Assembly: GCF_003031585.1 (NCBI RefSeq)
Contig: NZ_PWAA01000042.1
Location: forward strand, 1 to 64,000
Direction: 5' to 3'
Length of the DNA: 64,000 nt
Origin: Thalassobius sp. I31.1
GTDB lineage: Bacteria; Pseudomonadota; Alphaproteobacteria; Rhodobacterales; Rhodobacteraceae
Positions 62,394 to 64,000 of the stretch are shown here, one piece after another. Each line of letters opens with the position of its first letter. Position 1 is the stretch's first letter. The notes beneath the pieces are model-generated. The model was not told the origin of the DNA, did not search any database, and was given only the letters and a program-made list of their open reading frames with translations. Made by a program: the position numbers and the translations under genes.

Positions 62394-63377
62394 ATGCGCG
62401 CCATCACTTATGATCGTTTCGGACCGGCATTTGAGGTTCTGACCCTGACTGATCTGCCTGTGCCGACTGTGGCCCCGGGCGAGGTTCTGGTGCGTCTGAC
62501 AACCTCTGGCGTGAACCCATCAGACATTCGTGCCCGTGCCGGTGGGCGTCCGGGTGTGGCAAAGCCGCCGTTTCCGCAGATCATCCCGCATAGTGACGGG
62601 GCGGGCGTGATCGAGGCCGTGGGCGAAGGTGTGGATGCGGCGCGTATCGGTCAGCGTGTCTGGGTCTGGAATGGTCAGTGGCAGCGGGCTTTTGGCACGG
62701 CGGCGGACTATATCACTTTGCCGACAGAGCAGGCGGTGGAATTGTCGGACCACATCAGTTTTGAGGAAGGCGCAATTCTGGGCATCCCGGGCCTGACAGC
62801 GGTGCATGCGGTGCTGGGCGGCGGTTCAGTTGCAGGCAAGATCGTGTTGATCAGCGGTGGCGCGGGCACGGTCGGGCGGATTGCAGTGCAGGTGGCGAAA
62901 GCATCTGGTGCGTGGGTGTTGACCACGGCCCGTCCGGCGGCGCATGAGGATCTGAAAGCCCTTGGGGCAGAGGTGTTTGATTACAGCGCGCACGATCTGG
63001 CAGAACAGATCCTGGCCGTGACAGATGGCGTACCGGTTGACCGTATTGTTGAGGTGGAGTTCGGCAAAAACGTTGAAACAAACGCGCAGGTGATTGCGGA
63101 ACGCGGCACAATCGCGGCCTTTGGTTCGGCCCTTGATATGGCCCCGGTGATGCCCTTTTATCCCTTGATGTTTAAGGCGGTGAACATTGATCTGGTGCTG
63201 GTCTATCTGCTGGCCGCGGCGGAACGTCAGGCGGCGATTACGAACCTGACGGATCTGCTTGAACGTAAGGCGCTGGATCTGCGGATTGCGGATGTCATAC
63301 CTCTGGAAGATTGCGCCCGCGGCCATGATCTGATCGCAAGCGGCGCGCGCGCGGGATCTGTGGTTCTGACGATTTAA
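62394..63377 (+). CDS. Quinone oxidoreductase-like MDR protein
   Basis: NADPH-dependent medium-chain reductase without zinc motifs, 327 residues. N-terminal GroES-like fold (VAPGEVLVRLTTSGVNPSDIRARAG) and NADPH-binding LISGGAGTVGRIAVQVAKASGAWVLTTAR. Zinc-binding cysteines are absent. It reduces quinones or related enones in known members. AGGAGG precedes ATG 62394. Its stop overlaps the hisC stop by four bases. Confidence 0.92.
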   Translation: MRAITYDRFGPAFEVLTLTDLPVPTVAPGEVLVRLTTSGVNPSDIRARAGGRPGVAKPPFPQIIPHSDGAGVIEAVGEGVDAARIGQRVWVWNGQWQRAFGTAADYITLPTEQAVELSDHISFEEGAILGIPGLTAVHAVLGGGSVAGKIVLISGGAGTVGRIAVQVAKASGAWVLTTARPAAHEDLKALGAEVFDYSAHDLAEQILAVTDGVPVDRIVEVEFGKNVETNAQVIAERGTIAAFGSALDMAPVMPFYPLMFKAVNIDLVLVYLLAAAERQAAITNLTDLLERKALDLRIADVIPLEDCARGHDLIASGARAGSVVLTI

Positions 63378-64000
63378 ACCCTGGCGGCCTGCAGGGCTGC
63401 TGGCAGAGCTTTTGCAAAGAGATCCAGTTCGGCCTTCGGCCCGGCAGAGACACGAATGCAGCGGTTCTGAGGATCAGAAAAAGGCATGCGAATGAAGATG
63501 CCTGCTTTGCCAAGTTCGGACACAATACGGGCAGCGAAAGCCCCGTCACGCCCACAATCAATTGCGACGAAATTTGTGGCAGAGGGAAGGGCGGTCAGGC
63601 CGTTTTCTGCCGCGATTTCGCCGATGCGGATGCGGGCCTCTGCGATCTGTGCAAGCGTTTGTGTCAGGTGAGGCTGATCGTTTAAGGCTGCCAGCGCCCC
63701 GGCCTGAGCAGAGCGGTTCATGCCGAAATGATTGCGGATTTTGTTGAAGGCGGAAATGATTTTCGGCGTGGAAATCCCATAGCCCACGCGCGCGCCTGCC
63801 ATGCCGTAAGCTTTTGAAAAGGTGCGGAAGCGGATCACGCGGGCATCTGTTGTGTCAATGGCGGGGGCTGTGCCTTCCGGGGCAAATTCCACATAGGCTT
63901 CGTCCAGCACCAGCAGCGCGCCTTCGGGGACATTGTCGATCATCTGCTGAATGGTCGCGGCGGAATGCCATGTGCCCATCGGGTTGTCCGGGTTGGCGAT
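63374..64000 (-). CDS. hisC: Histidinol-phosphate aminotransferase, 5' part outside window
   Basis: PLP enzyme; only the C-terminal 208 residues are inside. The frame continues past 64000 with IANPDNPMGTW. Visible: the aspartate in LLVLDEAYVEF, PLP lysine in FRTFSKAYGMAGARVGYG, and the C-terminal arginine in IRVSAG. Consistent with HisC or a close class I aminotransferase. It is far from the hisB-hisE run at 40-46 kb. Confidence 0.85.
   Translation of the reverse strand: MANPDNPMGTWHSAATIQQMIDNVPEGALLVLDEAYVEFAPEGTAPAIDTTDARVIRFRTFSKAYGMAGARVGYGISTPKIISAFNKIRNHFGMNRSAQAGALAALNDQPHLTQTLAQIAEARIRIGEIAAENGLTALPSATNFVAIDCGRDGAFAARIVSELGKAGIFIRMPFSDPQNRCIRVSAGPKAELDLFAKALPAALQAARV

Overview
The window is a 64 kb piece of an alphaproteobacterial chromosome, almost certainly from the order Rhodobacterales (roseobacter/Rhodobacter relatives). 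Reasons: a histidine tRNA with A73 and no encoded G-1, a dcw cluster with a long leader holding an UpsM-like terminator hairpin, a DUF1127 gene followed by CUCCUCCC stem-loops (CcsR or 'cuckoo' type), a Hint-domain protein, and dispersed GGGGGC/GCCCCC hairpins followed by CCCCCGGAGTATTT. I cannot name the genus.

Layout. 1-2.6 kb: tail of a Tn7/Tn5053/Tn552-like transposon (TniA-type DDE transposase cut by the window edge, TniB-type ATPase, and one transposon end). 2.7-8.9 kb: pyruvate carboxylase and a divergent UvrD-family helicase. 8.9-14.5 kb: LysE exporter with a divergent Lrp regulator, a membrane protein, a PiT phosphate transporter with a Pho box, the DUF1127/CcsR-like RNA locus with a heat-shock-type promoter, and an Mrp/ApbC Fe-S carrier. 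14.5-24.3 kb: MraZ boxes, UpsM-like leader RNA, then mraZ-rsmH-ftsL-ftsI-murE-murF-mraY-murD. The cell-wall cluster stops after murD; a SUKH-like gene of unknown role and a convergent GMC oxidoreductase follow where ftsW would be expected.

27-38.3 kb: a phnC-phnD-phnE-phnE operon with a hexapeptide acyltransferase but no C-P lyase genes, a large chemoreceptor, and a TRAP transporter (dctPQM). 38.3-45.7 kb: flavin reductase, msrB-msrA, an ArsR regulator, and a histidine gene run on the minus strand (hisB-hisH-hisA-hisF-hisE) interrupted by a Hint/lectin-repeat gene and by an oppositely oriented DUF2147 gene. 45.7-49.1 kb: a zinc-uptake locus, znuA divergent from zur-znuC-znuB, with two Zur-type palindromes between. 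49.1-56.7 kb: a frameshifted mmcB, tRNA-His, an orphan SecD P1-like secreted protein, a 46-residue membrane protein, a PCMT-like methyltransferase, tolC, a PopZ-like acidic protein and efp. 56.7-64 kb: ygfZ, a glycosyltransferase, an MsbA-like ABC exporter, a class V aminotransferase, a ChaN-like haem-binding protein, a quinone oxidoreductase and the 3' part of hisC.

The most notable content is regulatory RNA. An array of six stem-loops on the minus strand, all presenting CCUCCC or CUCCUCCC in the loop, lies directly behind a DUF1127 gene and ends in a terminator whose own loop carries the motif. A second RNA locus precedes mraZ: seven TGGG boxes at about 10-bp spacing and a 13-bp terminator hairpin. 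Phosphate (pit, phn), zinc (znu) and probably iron (chaN) uptake genes each carry recognisable or candidate operators.
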